Below, piece after piece: positions 1 to 11,731 of a stretch of 37,515 bases of DNA (within the stretch, counting starts at the first letter, position 1; every line of letters begins with the position of its first letter). The translations under genes and the position numbers were made by a program. The notes below the pieces were generated by a model. The model was not told the DNA's origin and did no database searches. It worked only from the letters and a program-made list of their open reading frames with translations. This DNA is from Elusimicrobiota bacterium (GTDB lineage Bacteria > Elusimicrobiota > Elusimicrobia > UBA1565): assembly GCA_016196755.1 (NCBI GenBank), contig JACPXC010000005.1, positions 1 through 37,515 on the forward strand. Direction: 5' to 3'.

Positions 1-3
1 ATA

Positions 4-119
4 CGGTATCCTGGGACCGCGCACGCTGCGCAATGAAGACCATCGTTAAGCCGTGTGCGGGAAATCCGCCAGCACGGTTTGAAAGGGGGTTTCTGGAAAC
101 CGGGTCCAAACGGATACCG
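4..119 (+). ncRNA. Structured RNA remnant, group II intron-like
   Basis: This noncoding stretch is full of pairings. CGGTATCC (4-11) pairs with GGATACCG (112-119), followed inward by GGACC/GGTCC. A hairpin near 51-78 has stem CCGTG...CACGG, an inner GCGG/CCGC stem and a GAAAT loop. A second hairpin GGTTTC-TG-GAAACC is at 88-101. From memory, the GCCGTGTGCGGGAAAT...CACGG motif followed by a G-run resembles the conserved domain I stem-loop of bacterial group II introns. No reverse transcriptase is seen, so if the reading is right this is a fragment or it continues left of the window. It could instead be a structured leader of the gene that starts at 137. Confidence 0.35.
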
Positions 120-136
120 GCGCCAGATTTCTACCA

Positions 137-1299
<1,163 letters not shown>

Positions 1300-1303
<4 letters not shown>

Positions 1304-2526
1304 GGCGCATCCCGGCTTCCGGCATCAACCTCTTCCAGCTCATCTACGTCCTCATCCGCGAATATGAGGCGAAGGCCGGCCGGAAAGCGCTGAACCTCTC
1401 GCTCGGCAACCCCGACGGGGTGCCGCCGGCGTCGGTCTTGGGCCTCAAGGCCCGCTTCGCGCGCGACCCGGGCTACGCCTACCACACCTACGCCGAGGAC
1501 AACGACATCAACGGCTTCGCGGGGGCCATGGTCGAGCTCCACGGCGGGATCGAGGTCTCCGACCACGCTCACCTGCGCTGCGTGCCCATCCCCGGCATCA
1601 AGACGGCGGGGGCGCTCATCCCGCTGGCCTGCGGCCTGCACCTTCCGGACAAGGCGCGGCGCGGGACCTTCAAGGTGGTCTCGAACCTCCCCGCCTACGA
1701 CGTCATCGGCACCTGGTCGGACGCCTATCTCGGGGCGGAGCGCGTGGTCTGGCCGCTCTCGCCCGAGGACGGCATGCGCCTGAACCTGGCCCGCATGCCC
1801 GCGGGGGTCCGTCCCGACCTGGTCTACGTCATCCGGCCCGGGAATCCGGCGGCGGTGGGAGCCTCGGCCGAGGAATGGCGGGCCCTCATCGGCTGGTGCC
1901 TCGAGCGCGGTTCACGGCTCGTCAACGACGCGGCCTACGCCGGCCTGACCGAGGACGCCAGCGTGCCGCTGGCGGCCGTCGCCAAGGATTTCCCCGAGCT
2001 CGAGTGGGCCGAGCTCTACTCGGTCTCCAAATCGTTCAACGACCCGGGGGCCCGGCTCGGCGCCCTGGTCGGGTCGAAGGACTTCGTCGAGGACTTCATC
2101 CTCGTCAAAGGCAACACGGAGTCCGGCCCGGTGCCGCACGTCATGGCGGCCTACGGAGAGTACTTCAAGGACGCCGCGGGCGCGCGCGCGGATCTGGCCG
2201 CCTTGCGCGGGCTCTACCGCCGCCGCCTCGACTACGTCATCCCCCGCCTCAAGGCCGCCGGCCTGGTCCCGGCCTGTCCCACCGAAGCCGGCTTCTTCAC
2301 GCTCTGGCGCGTGCCGCGCCGGGTCTTGGGGGCGGACCTGCCCGCGGAGAACGCCCACGAGGCGTTCAACCGCCGCGTCATAGCGGAGGCCGGCTTGGTG
2401 GGGGTGCACTTCCGCGCCGCCGACGGCTCTCCCCTCATCCGCTACGCGGTCTGCGCCGACGTGCTCGACTTGGCGTTCCAGGAGCGCTTCGAGGCCGCGC
2501 TGGCTCGGCTCAAGCCGGAGTATTGA
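1300..2526 (+). CDS. PLP-dependent class I/II aminotransferase
   Basis: A 408-aa fold-type I aminotransferase. Visible family marks are the RPGNPAAVG segment (the usual N-P-x-x-G cofactor region), NDAAYAGL (Asp and Tyr contacting the PLP ring) and SVSKSFNDPGARLGALVG, in which K244 is the Schiff-base lysine and the following Arg binds the phosphate. The start at 1300 overlaps the preceding stop by four bases. An open frame continues further upstream, but it lies antisense to nothing known and overlaps the regulator, so it is not used. The substrate is not readable from sequence; the enzyme resembles the aspartate/LL-diaminopimelate aminotransferase group. The downstream nitrilase-like gene overlaps it by one base, which suggests a transaminase plus omega-amidase pair handling glutamine or asparagine as amino donor. 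Confidence 0.88.
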
Positions 2527-3335
2527 TGGCGCGGCTCCCGCTGTCCGTCGAGCCGGTGCCGCTGGACCTGGCCTGGAACGACCCGGCGGCCAACCTCAAG
2601 GCCATCGAGGCCGAGGTCCGGGCGCGGCTCGAGGCCTCGCCCGAGACGCCGCCCGAGTCGCGCCTCTTCCTGTTCCCCGAGCTGACCCTCACCGGCTTCG
2701 TCACCAAGGAGCCCGCCTCATTCTCCGTCGACGACGGCCCGGCGGGGGCCCTGCGCGCCTTGGCGCGGAGCCTCGGGGTCGGCATCGCCGCGGGCTTCCC
2801 CGAGCGCAATCCCGCCGACCCGAGCCGTCCGTTCAACGCGCTGGCCGTCATCGACCCGGCCGGGAAGGTCGCCGGGCTCTATCGCAAGACCCATCTGTTC
2901 ACCTTGGGCGCGAACCCGGAGTCGGCCGCCTACACGGCCGGGGCGCGGGGGACGGTCTTCGACTATCGAGGCTGGAAGGTTGGCCTGGCGGTCTGTTTCG
3001 ACGTGCGCTTCTCCGCGCTGTTCCACGCCTACGCGAAGGCGGGGGTGGACCTCCTCTTGATCTCTTCCTGCTGGGTCGGCGGCCCGCACAAGACCGAGCA
3101 ATACCGCACGCTCTGCGCGGCCCACGCCATCTTGACCCAGGCCTACGCGGCGGCCGTCAACCGCTCGGGCCGCGACCCGGCCTGGGAGTACGACGGCTCG
3201 GCCTATATCTTCGCGCCTAACGGCGAGTCGCTATCCATGGAAAGCCTCTCTCCCTTGGACCCCGCGCGCCTGGAAGCCGCCCGCGCGCTGAAGGTCCGCG
3301 TCGCGGACCGTCCCGATTACCCGGTCGTCCCCTAG
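2526..3335 (+). CDS. Nitrilase-superfamily amidohydrolase, omega-amidase-like
   Basis: This 269-aa cytoplasmic carbon-nitrogen hydrolase has the complete catalytic triad: E52 in FPELTLTG, K121 in YRKTHLF and the nucleophile C157 in AVCFDVRF. KTHLF and CFDVRF are typical of the YafV/NIT2 branch, whose members hydrolyse 2-oxoglutaramate or 2-oxosuccinamate, the products made when glutamine or asparagine serve as amino donors. The start ATG at 2526 shares one base with the TGA stop of the aminotransferase (TGATG), so the two are coupled. That pairing fits a glutamine transaminase/omega-amidase pathway, but the specific substrate is inferred. The gene ends 11 bases before the convergent ATPase gene. 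Confidence 0.85.
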   Translation: MARLPLSVEPVPLDLAWNDPAANLKAIEAEVRARLEASPETPPESRLFLFPELTLTGFVTKEPASFSVDDGPAGALRALARSLGVGIAAGFPERNPADPSRPFNALAVIDPAGKVAGLYRKTHLFTLGANPESAAYTAGARGTVFDYRGWKVGLAVCFDVRFSALFHAYAKAGVDLLLISSCWVGGPHKTEQYRTLCAAHAILTQAYAAAVNRSGRDPAWEYDGSAYIFAPNGESLSMESLSPLDPARLEAARALKVRVADRPDYPVVP

Positions 3336-3346
3336 CGCGGGCCTGG

Positions 3347-4513
3347 TCAGGACTGGATTCGCTCCAGGCACTCCCGCCATGGGAGGACGGACACGGTCTT
3401 CGCGCCGAAACGGAATTGTTGAGGCCTCTCCACGAGGCAGGCGATGGCTAGTTCGGCATGCGGTTCCAATTCCGCGAATGAAAGGAGGCCGGAACAATGG
3501 GCGGGGGCCGGCCGTTCCGTGGCCTTGATCTCTACGGCCAGAGGCGGCCGTCCGGCGCGCGCTATGACGAGGTCGACCTCCGCTCCGGCGTCAGTGCGAT
3601 AAAACGAGAGGGCCAAGTCGAGCCGCCCGTAGGAGTTCAGCCGCCGGACCTCGTTGATGAAATGGTGCTCGAAGAGGACTCCGAATTGCGGGGACCTGGG
3701 TTCGACGGGGACGGCGAGGCTTTTAGTTATCGCCCGCAGGACTCCCGTGTCGAAGAAATAGAACTTTGGATGCCGGGTCAGCCTTCTGCGCGCCGATTTC
3801 GCGTAGGGGTCGAGCAGGAATCCCAGAAGGGTGTCTTCCAAAATGCGGAAATATTCTTGGATGGTCTTATAGTTGACGCCGATCTCGCGTCCCAAGGCCG
3901 TGGCGTTGAGGATGCGGCCGCTCTCGCCGCCGGCTAACGGCAGGAACCTGAGGAAAGCGCCGAGGTTCCGGGCCAGAGCCTCGGCTTGGACTTCCTCGGC
4001 CACATAGGCCTCGACATAGGCGCGTAGGTCCTCCCGCGCCTCTTCGTCGGGGGAGGAGTAGGCCTTCGGCAAGGTGCCGAAGGAAAGCGCGCGTACGAGG
4101 TCGAAATCCGGGCCTAACTCCCTCCAGCTTAAGGGGTGCAGCTGCAGAGTCCAAGCGCGGCCGCCGAGCAAGTTGGCGCGCGCGCGTTTGAGCTTGCGCG
4201 CGCTCGAGCCGCTCATGACAAATTGCACCTCGCGGCCCGATGATTCCATGAGTCGGTGGACCTCATCGAGGAGGGCCGGCGCGCGTTGGACCTCATCGAT
4301 GACGACCCTCTTGCGGGGAGAGGCAGCCAACTCGCGTTCTAGGGTGCGCGGTTCGGCCAGGTAGCGTTGGAGGGTGCCGGTCTCAAGCAGGTCGACGGTG
4401 AATGTCTCATTGGCCGGAAAACTCTGGCGCAGTAAGGTGCTTTTACCGGTAAGCCGGGGTCCAAATAGAAAAAAGCTGTGCTGGGGAGGAATTGACAGTA
4501 ATCGAGAGTACAC
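3347..4513 (-). CDS. AAA ATPase with DUF4143 domain
   Basis: A 388-aa protein of the common AAA_14/DUF4143 family. Walker A is GPRLTGKST near residue 19, Walker B is VVIDEVQ near residue 70 and a sensor-like VMSGSS follows. The middle has a winged-helix-like stretch (ALGREIGVNYKTIQEY). The C-terminal DUF4143 part keeps a PD-(D/E)xK-like pattern (GAEVDLVI...LAVEIKAT). The physiological role of the family is unsettled; members are often scattered, mobile-looking genes. The start is GTG at 4513, supported by the family-like N-terminus MYSRLLSIP...FFLFGP. The DNA appears less GC-rich than its neighbours and the promoter is strongly AT-rich, which hints at recent acquisition. No partner gene is visible. 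Confidence 0.88.
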   Translation of the reverse strand: MYSRLLSIPPQHSFFLFGPRLTGKSTLLRQSFPANETFTVDLLETGTLQRYLAEPRTLERELAASPRKRVVIDEVQRAPALLDEVHRLMESSGREVQFVMSGSSARKLKRARANLLGGRAWTLQLHPLSWRELGPDFDLVRALSFGTLPKAYSSPDEEAREDLRAYVEAYVAEEVQAEALARNLGAFLRFLPLAGGESGRILNATALGREIGVNYKTIQEYFRILEDTLLGFLLDPYAKSARRRLTRHPKFYFFDTGVLRAITKSLAVPVEPRSPQFGVLFEHHFINEVRRLNSYGRLDLALSFYRTDAGAEVDLVIARAGRPPLAVEIKATERPAPAHCSGLLSFAELEPHAELAIACLVERPQQFRFGAKTVSVLPWRECLERIQS

Positions 4514-4548
4514 TATACTAATTTACATCGTAAATTAGTATTAGTCAA
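4514..4548 (-). promoter_or_regulatory. Leaderless promoter with embedded 27-bp palindrome
   Basis: On the minus strand, TTGACT (4548-4543) is followed after 17 bases by TAAATT (4525-4520) and after six more by the GTG start (4513). A perfect inverted repeat with 12-base arms and a 3-base loop covers 4515-4541, so it fills the spacer, the -10 and the base next to the start. A dimeric repressor bound there would block transcription, so this is a good operator candidate, perhaps for autoregulation. The ATPase gene has no Shine-Dalgarno. Confidence 0.65.
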
Positions 4549-4553
4549 CCTCT

Positions 4554-7376
<2,823 letters not shown>

Positions 7377-7412
7377 GCGCCGATGATATCGCTTTCGGCG
7401 CGGGGCGGGCAA
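7377..7412 (-). promoter_or_regulatory. Predicted leaderless gcvP promoter
   Basis: TATCAT (7388-7383) ends six bases before the gcvP ATG, and TTGCCC (7412-7407) lies 18 bases further upstream. No Shine-Dalgarno is seen. No glycine-riboswitch-like leader fits in this space. Confidence 0.5.
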
Positions 7413-7426
7413 ACGCCGTAGTACGG

Positions 7427-8419
7427 CTACATGCAGCGCACGACCTCGGAGATCAAGGGAGAGCTCTCGGCGGCGCAGGAGGCGTTGCGCCAGGCCAGGG
7501 TCTCGGCGAACTCGGCGTTGAACTGCTGCGCGTCCTGCCCCTCCGGCGCGCTTCCCGGCGGCTCGGAGCCTTCGCTGGGCTGAGTCTGGAGGGTCCCGGG
7601 CTGGCGGCTGCCGCCGCGGCCCTCGCGGGCGGCGAAGATGTTGTCCCCGCGGTCGCGGTGCCAGTTCAGGGATATCGGCGTGCCGCCGCGGTTGCGCTGG
7701 TCGTGGTTGTCATCGAGCGAGTGCAGCAGCTCGTGGTCGAGGACGGTGGCGAACAGCTGCCAGGGCATGCCCTCGCGCAGCGCGATCTGCCGGATCCCGG
7801 AGGTATACAGCCCGTAGGTATTGGCGTCGGGCATCGCCCCGATCTCTATGGTCGGGAGGGCGCCTCCCCGGCTGGCCAGCCCTTGGCGGAGGTAGGCGAC
7901 GTGCTCCCGGACCACCTCGTTGCCTCCGCTGTGACGGGCGGCGGTCAGGAGATACCTGGACACCCAGGGGCGGATCTCGGGGGTGCGCACCCGCGTGTTG
8001 ACGTAGGCTTGGATGTTGCGGCGCAGCTCCTCCTCCTCGGCGCTGAACCGCTCCCCGCTCCGCGCCATGAGCGGTCCCGCCTCGGGCACGGCGGGGACGG
8101 CGGCGGGCGCGGTCGGGCCGGCGCTGCCGGCGAGCTCCTGCAGGGCCGAGGCGGGCTCGGAGCGCGAGCCCCGGGCCGCGTCGCGTTCCGCGCGGCGCCG
8201 GCGCAGCTCTTGGAGGGCTGCCTCGTTGCGCTGGGTCTCCTCGAGCAGGACGACGATCTTCTTCCAGTTCTTCTCCTCGTTTCCGCCGATCTTGGAGAGG
8301 CTCTTGAGGTCCTGGACGGTGATGCTCTCGTTGCCGTCGGCGCCCCAACCGGCGCGGGCGTCCGCGGCCAGGCTCAGGGCGTATGCGGCGAGAAGGATCG
8401 GAAGGGGATTCGGTTTCAT
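7427..8419 (-). CDS. Exported HExxH protein, putative zinc metalloprotease
   Basis: A 330-aa protein with a signal peptide ([23 protein letters not shown], about 23 residues), so it is exported. The central part is charged and helical with an Ala/Pro linker. The C-terminal half holds [13 protein letters not shown], an HExxH zinc-protease motif followed by an acidic stretch, and ends in a Ser/Gly/Pro/Gln-rich tail. I do not recognise a named family. An open frame extends far upstream but runs through the next gene; the start at 8419 is chosen because of the signal peptide and a GAGGTGG Shine-Dalgarno two bases before the ATG. It lies 97 bases downstream of the M23 endopeptidase gene, so a role at the cell envelope is plausible. 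Confidence 0.72.
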   Translation of the reverse strand: MKPNPLPILLAAYALSLAADARAGWGADGNESITVQDLKSLSKIGGNEEKNWKKIVVLLEETQRNEAALQELRRRRAERDAARGSRSEPASALQELAGSAGPTAPAAVPAVPEAGPLMARSGERFSAEEEELRRNIQAYVNTRVRTPEIRPWVSRYLLTAARHSGGNEVVREHVAYLRQGLASRGGALPTIEIGAMPDANTYGLYTSGIRQIALREGMPWQLFATVLDHELLHSLDDNHDQRNRGGTPISLNWHRDRGDNIFAAREGRGGSRQPGTLQTQPSEGSEPPGSAPEGQDAQQFNAEFAETLAWRNASCAAESSPLISEVVRCM

Positions 8420-8442
8420 AGCCACCTCGTGGTACCAGGATA
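8420..8442 (-). promoter_or_regulatory. Shine-Dalgarno and possible -10 of the HExxH gene
   Basis: GAGGTGG (8428-8422) is a strong ribosome-binding site next to the ATG at 8419. TATCCT (8442-8437) is a possible -10 that would give a leader of roughly a dozen bases. No -35 is convincing. Confidence 0.4.
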
Positions 8443-8517
8443 CGGCAGAGGGCCCAACGCGACTAGTGCCCAGGGGCCTTGGCCGGCCTGGGGCGGGAGA
8501 CCCGGCTTGTTTGCGGG

Positions 8518-9714
8518 CTACAGCGTGGCTATTTGGAGGGGATCGACGGCCACGCCGCCTTGGCGCACCTCGTAGTGGAGGTGGGGGCCGCTGGACTGGC
8601 CTGTGGAGCCGACCTGGCCGATGACGCGGCCGCGCGTCACCCGCTGGCCGGCGACGACGCCGATCGAGGAGAGGTGGCCGTAGAGGGTCCGCGTGCCGGA
8701 GGGGTGGCGGACGGTGATGCACTTGCCGTAGCCGCCGTTCCACCCGGCCGAGAGCACGACGCCGTCCCCGGCGCTCTCCACCGCGGTGCCGTGGGGGGCG
8801 GCGTAGTCGACGCCGCTGTGGTGCTTCCAGGACTTCTTGATCGGGTGGAAGCGCCGGCCGAAGCGCGAGGTGATGCGCGTGAAATGGGCCAGCGGCGCCT
8901 TGAGGAGGTTGTCCTGAGCCCAGTTCAGGCCGTCGGAGGCGTAGCGCCCGGCGGTCTGATAGGCGTCCGAGGCCGACTGGGAGAGGGAGGTCGCGGCGTC
9001 GCCGGCGGCGGAGCGAGCGGAGGAGAGGCCGCGGCCGGCCCAGTCGGTCCAGCTCTCGCCGGCGGCGGTGGCGCCCGGCAGGGGCGGCGCGCCGCTCTGG
9101 CGTTGGAAAGAGTTGGGAAGCGGCGACGGATAGCGGCTGGCGGCCGGCGTGCCGGCCAGGGCGTCGCGCCATTCGGGAGACGCGGCCGGCGCCGCGAAGG
9201 AAGCCAGGATGGGCTCGGTGTCGTCGGCGCGGCTCGTCCGCGGGCCGTCGAAGAGTCCGGCGATGCGCGAGGCCGACGGGGCCGCGCCGGGCTCCGCGTC
9301 GGGGTCCTCGAGGCTGGAGCTGACCTTCAGCACCGTGCCGCGCGCGCGCTTGCCGGCCGCGGCCATCGCCCAGCCCCGGAGCTCATGGCGGGGGTCGATG
9401 ACGCGCAAGCGTCCCGGAAAGCGCATGGCGAAGGCGTCGAGGAGGTCGCGGCACTGGGCGGGCGTGGTCTCGCCGCGCCGCCAGGTCAGGGTGCGGCTGC
9501 CGTCGCGATACGCCTTGGTCTTGACCGCTCCGTCCAACGCCGTCCTGATGGCATGGGCGTCCTCGCGCGCGCCGGCGCCGGGCTCGGTGGGGTCGATGGT
9601 GATGCGCACGGTCTTCCGGCCGCAGGCGCGCTGGGCCAGCGTCTCGGGTTCCGGGGCCTCATCCTCTCGGGCGGCAGTCGGCAAGGCCAAGGCCAGGGCG
9701 AGGAGGAGCTTCAT
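8518..9714 (-). CDS. Secreted M23 (LytM) peptidoglycan endopeptidase
   Basis: A 398-aa exported protein with a short signal peptide (MKLLLALALALPTAA). Residues about 20-130 form an N-terminal domain of unknown family, about 130-270 a low-complexity Ala/Ser/Pro linker, and the last 130 residues an M23 peptidase domain. That domain shows SRFGRRFHP, the zinc ligands H and D in HHSGVDYAAPHGT, and the catalytic GPHLHYEV (HxH). Such enzymes cut cross-bridges in peptidoglycan or act as murein-hydrolase activators if ligands are lost; here the ligands are present, so catalysis is expected. The gene is divergent from the 31-residue-repeat gene and upstream of the HExxH gene. Confidence 0.92.
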   Translation of the reverse strand: MKLLLALALALPTAAREDEAPEPETLAQRACGRKTVRITIDPTEPGAGAREDAHAIRTALDGAVKTKAYRDGSRTLTWRRGETTPAQCRDLLDAFAMRFPGRLRVIDPRHELRGWAMAAAGKRARGTVLKVSSSLEDPDAEPGAAPSASRIAGLFDGPRTSRADDTEPILASFAAPAASPEWRDALAGTPAASRYPSPLPNSFQRQSGAPPLPGATAAGESWTDWAGRGLSSARSAAGDAATSLSQSASDAYQTAGRYASDGLNWAQDNLLKAPLAHFTRITSRFGRRFHPIKKSWKHHSGVDYAAPHGTAVESAGDGVVLSAGWNGGYGKCITVRHPSGTRTLYGHLSSIGVVAGQRVTRGRVIGQVGSTGQSSGPHLHYEVRQGGVAVDPLQIATL

Positions 9715-9749
9715 GTCCTAAGGATAGGCGGGCAGGCGTTCCAAAGTAA
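9715..9749 (-). promoter_or_regulatory. Predicted leaderless promoter of the M23 gene
   Basis: TATCCT (9726-9721) ends six bases before the ATG at 9714; TTACTT (9749-9744) is 17 bases further up. There is no clear Shine-Dalgarno. Confidence 0.5.
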
Positions 9750-9798
9750 CCTCCCTTGGGCCCAGATTGCACGCAGGTCCTTGGACCTATTTTCGGGT

Positions 9799-9824
9799 TA
9801 CAATATCCGGGCCGTCCATGGAGG
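9799..9824 (+). promoter_or_regulatory. Possible -10 and Shine-Dalgarno of the repeat-protein gene
   Basis: TACAAT at 9799-9804 is a good -10 and GGAGG at 9820-9824 precedes the ATG at 9828. The -35 is not convincing. This gene is therefore predicted to have a normal leader, unlike its divergent neighbour. Confidence 0.4.
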
Positions 9825-9827
9825 AAT

Positions 9828-10613
9828 ATGAAAGCAATCGCTCTAGCGTTATCGCTCGTCGCCGTGGGTCTCGAGGCCGCCGCGCAGACCGCCGCGCTCT
9901 CGGAGGCCTTTAACGCCCTCCGTCCCAATCTCGGCAAGGCCGCCCGGGTCATGGAACGCCGCAAGGCCGCCTTCGTCCGCCCGGCCGAACTGCCGGAGAC
10001 CTGTGCCAGCCTTCCTGTCGTCTACATCCAGAACGGCATCCTTTATAAGGACGGCCAGGAGCTCGGCCGGTGGGCGCAGTCCTACAAGGCGTCCTGCACC
10101 GGGACGGTGGCCTGGCTCGACACCACCGGCACGCTGCGCGCCGACCGCGAGGCGCTGGGGCGGGCGGCGGCCTACGACATCTCGCTGGTCACCGGCGACG
10201 TCCTCTGGACCGACCATTCGGGTCTGCTGAGCCGCAATCGCCAGGCGCTGGGGCGCGCTCAGCGCTCGAGCATGGCCTCCCACACCGGCGACGTCGCTTG
10301 GCTGGACTACGGCGGGATGCTCCATAAGAACGCCGCCCAGTTGGGGCGGGCCCAGCAGTTCCTCATCTCCGGCCGCACTGGCGTCGTGGCCTGGACCGAC
10401 TCCTGGGGGCGCCTGCACAAGGACGATGCGGAACTAGGGCAGTCCTCGCGCTGGTCGCTCTGCGACCGCACGGGGGACATCGCCTGGCTGGATTCCTGGG
10501 CGAACCTCTACAAAAACGAGGTCAAGGTCGGGGAAGGGGTCACCAACTACACCCTGCGCGAGGACGGCCGCCTGATCTGGCAGGACAGCCGGGGCCGCCA
10601 CCACCAAGCTTAG
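9828..10613 (+). CDS. Exported protein of exact 31-residue tandem repeats
   Basis: A 261-aa protein with a signal peptide (MKAIALALSLVAVGLEAAAQ). From residue about 66 to the end it is built of tandem units: one of 30 residues, five of exactly 31 (starting at residues 96, 127, 158, 189 and 220) and a final part-unit at 251. The consensus is W-x-D-x-x-G-x-L-x-[KR]-[ND]-x-x-x-L-G-[RQ], then about ten variable residues, then T-G-x-[VI]-A. Short Trp/Gly units of this kind resemble beta-propeller repeats such as tectonin or WG repeats, but I do not recognise the family. A secreted binding or lectin-like role is only a guess. The stop codon overlaps that of the convergent MazG-like gene by four bases. 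Confidence 0.8.
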   Translation: MKAIALALSLVAVGLEAAAQTAALSEAFNALRPNLGKAARVMERRKAAFVRPAELPETCASLPVVYIQNGILYKDGQELGRWAQSYKASCTGTVAWLDTTGTLRADREALGRAAAYDISLVTGDVLWTDHSGLLSRNRQALGRAQRSSMASHTGDVAWLDYGGMLHKNAAQLGRAQQFLISGRTGVVAWTDSWGRLHKDDAELGQSSRWSLCDRTGDIAWLDSWANLYKNEVKVGEGVTNYTLREDGRLIWQDSRGRHHQA

Positions 10614-10957
10614 AGTTCGGTGTATTTCTTGGCCAGCCCCCGGCTCTTGCCTACCGGGTACTTGAGGGCGTTCTTCTTCATCTTCGCGCGGGACGCGGCC
10701 AAGAGGTCGATGCCGGTCTTGTCGGCCAGCCGCAGCAGATAGATGTAGACGTCGGCCAGCTCGTCGGCCAGCGCCTCGCGCGCCGAGGGCTTGAGACGCG
10801 CGCTCTGCGCGGCGGTCAGCCATTGGAAGATCTCCGCCACCTCGGAGGCCTCCACCGACATCGCCATGGCTAGGTTCTTCGGGGTGTGGAATTGGTCCCA
10901 GTCTCTTGCCTTGGCGAAGCGCCGGACGGCGGCTTTCAGAGCGGCCAATTCCTTCAT
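10610..10957 (-). CDS. MazG-like nucleotide pyrophosphohydrolase
   Basis: A 115-aa all-alpha NTP pyrophosphohydrolase. The magnesium-binding pattern E36xxE39 ... E66xxD69 is present (EASEVAE and ADELADVY), with the flanking FHTPKNLAMAMSVEA typical of the short RS21-C6/dCTPase-like branch. These enzymes hydrolyse non-canonical or excess dNTPs to monophosphates in the cytoplasm; which nucleotide is not readable here. It is the last gene of an apparent unit with the S51 peptidase upstream (start overlaps its stop by four bases, ATGA). The stop TAA overlaps the convergent gene's TAG by four bases. Confidence 0.88.
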   Translation of the reverse strand: MKELAALKAAVRRFAKARDWDQFHTPKNLAMAMSVEASEVAEIFQWLTAAQSARLKPSAREALADELADVYIYLLRLADKTGIDLLAASRAKMKKNALKYPVGKSRGLAKKYTEL

Positions 10958-11727
10958 AGACGCCTCCGCTTGTTCACGTCGTAAGCGCTGCCGGGCGCCA
11001 GGGCGTCGAGGATGAGCCGCCCGTCGCGCTCGCGGACGACTGCCAGGACGGAGCCGCCGAAGACGCGGGCCCGGCGTCCGTCCTCCACGGCCAGGGCGGC
11101 GCCCTCGTCGATGCCAAGCCCCAGCTCCGACTTCCCGGCGAGTATCAGGGCCAGCAGGCGGTTGGCGCGCTGGCGCTTGAGGAAGTGCTGGTCGAGGATG
11201 GCGCCGGGCAAAAGCCCCAGGCCGCCGCGGGTCCCGTAGCGCGCGGCATCGAGGGACTCGGGCTCGCCCTCGCCGGTGATCATCACCGGGGACATGATGG
11301 CGGTACCGGCGCTGGTGCCGCCGAACGGGATGCCGGCGCGGTACCTCCCGCGCAGGGCCTCGGCCAGCGGGGCGTCGGCCAGGACGTCCATGATGCGGCT
11401 CTGGTCGCCGCCGCCGAAGAAGACCGCGGTGGCCTGGGAGAGCTGGGCGAGGAAAGCCGCGCGGGACTCGGCGCTGAGCGGCGGCTGGGGGGCGGCCTCG
11501 ACGGCGGCGGGGGACAGGGGGGCGAAGTCGGCCCGCACGGCGGCCAACGTGCCGCTCGACTCCTCCTTGCCCCAGGCGATGACGAGGATGCGGGCCTTGG
11601 GGCCGCCGGCCCAGACGCCAAAGAGCGCGAGCGCCTCGGGAGGGCGGGGGCCGCCTCCGACGAGGAGCAGGCGCTGGCCGGCCGCTGCGGGGGCGGCGAG
11701 GAGGACGAAGGCTAAAAGAGCCTTCAA
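10954..11727 (-). CDS. Exported S51-family peptidase, cyanophycinase-like
   Basis: A 257-aa protein with a signal peptide of about 16 residues (MKALLAFVLLAAPAAA), hence exported. It matches the S51 family (cyanophycinase, dipeptidase E): VFFGGGDQSR, nucleophile S139 in FGGTSAGTAIM, DQHFLKRQRANRL and GIDEGAAL, all of which are in cyanophycinases. Extracellular cyanophycinases degrade the Asp-Arg polymer cyanophycin; no cyanophycin synthetase is seen, so another acidic-peptide substrate is possible. The start is TTG at 11727, four bases after the stop of the 1050-aa gene, and the stop overlaps the MazG-like start. The combination of a secreted peptidase with a cytoplasmic nucleotide hydrolase looks like convenience, not a pathway. 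Confidence 0.85.
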   Translation of the reverse strand: MKALLAFVLLAAPAAAGQRLLLVGGGPRPPEALALFGVWAGGPKARILVIAWGKEESSGTLAAVRADFAPLSPAAVEAAPQPPLSAESRAAFLAQLSQATAVFFGGGDQSRIMDVLADAPLAEALRGRYRAGIPFGGTSAGTAIMSPVMITGEGEPESLDAARYGTRGGLGLLPGAILDQHFLKRQRANRLLALILAGKSELGLGIDEGAALAVEDGRRARVFGGSVLAVVRERDGRLILDALAPGSAYDVNKRRRL

Positions 11728-11731
11728 GCGC

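Noticed and set aside
8420-9172. N-terminal extension of the HExxH gene frame
   Set aside because: It overlaps the M23 gene in another frame, is Arg/Pro-rich, and a signal peptide with a strong Shine-Dalgarno marks the real start at 8419.
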